A stretch of 64,000 nucleotides of DNA from Nitrososphaeraceae archaeon (lineage in GTDB: Archaea; Thermoproteota; Nitrososphaeria; Nitrososphaerales; Nitrososphaeraceae), in contig JALDRC010000007.1 of the NCBI GenBank assembly GCA_031316115.1, forward strand, positions 98,182-162,181, read 5' to 3'. Numbering within the stretch: the first letter of the stretch is position 1; every line of letters starts with the position of its first letter. Under the pieces are notes generated by a model, which worked only from the letters and a program-made list of their open reading frames with translations, had not been told where the DNA came from and did not search any database. Below, piece after piece: positions 63,745-64,000 of this stretch. The translations under genes and the position numbers were made by a program.

Positions 63745-63978
63745 TCATTTTCCCTGACCACCATGTCTATCTGCTACAAACTCTCCCATTTCTTTCACAG
63801 AAGAAGATTCAGAAAAAACAGTGGATGTTGAAGTATTACTTTCAGGTTCTAAAACTTGTCCGAATACAGATTTATAACCAATAGAATTTGTCTCATCTGG
63901 AATGGTTGCAAATAACATTGTTATTGTTATTGCAGATAACATTGTGAATACAGAAGTAAAATATAACTTCCTGCTCAT
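63745..63978 (-). CDS. Signal-peptide segment upstream of and in frame with the MBL hydrolase, separated by one TGA
   Basis: 77 aa; same reading frame as 62638-63741; ...DRHGGQGK-TGA-QLTETPVIG. Confidence 0.6.
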   Translation of the reverse strand: MSRKLYFTSVFTMLSAITITMLFATIPDETNSIGYKSVFGQVLEPESNTSTSTVFSESSSVKEMGEFVADRHGGQGK

Positions 63979-64000
63979 AAATAAATTGCAACATTAGTAT

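Overview
The window is AT-rich archaeal DNA. Its gene content (PolD DP1 and DP2, Orc1/Cdc6, FEN1, GGGP synthase, a CdvA-like PRC-barrel coiled-coil protein, a two-domain multicopper oxidase, many small zinc-ribbon ORFs) points to an ammonia-oxidising Nitrososphaeria/Thaumarchaeota genome, possibly Nitrosocosmicus/Nitrososphaera-like; the genus is inference. Positions 1-19.8 kb are a conserved replication/housekeeping block. It contains a probable replication origin next to cdc6, with two 38-bp direct repeats that match the archaeal origin recognition box (ORB). From 20.8 kb the window is mostly accessory. It has tRNA-Val followed by an integrase fragment, and three 721-bp IS6-like insertion sequences (two with 8-bp target duplications, one nested in an older copy) plus decayed relatives. 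It also has a 7.3-kb integrase-led element (41.8-49.1 kb) of mostly unknown genes with two elaborate hairpins, cut at its right edge by an IS. A nested and tandem IS5/IS630 cluster lies at 52.2-55.2 kb. A tRNA-Asp carries a ~40-nt insertion in its D-loop. A dispersed family of orphan tRNA T-arm-like sequences occurs at 29.9-35.8 kb. All functional calls come from reading the supplied sequence and translations; no searches were run.
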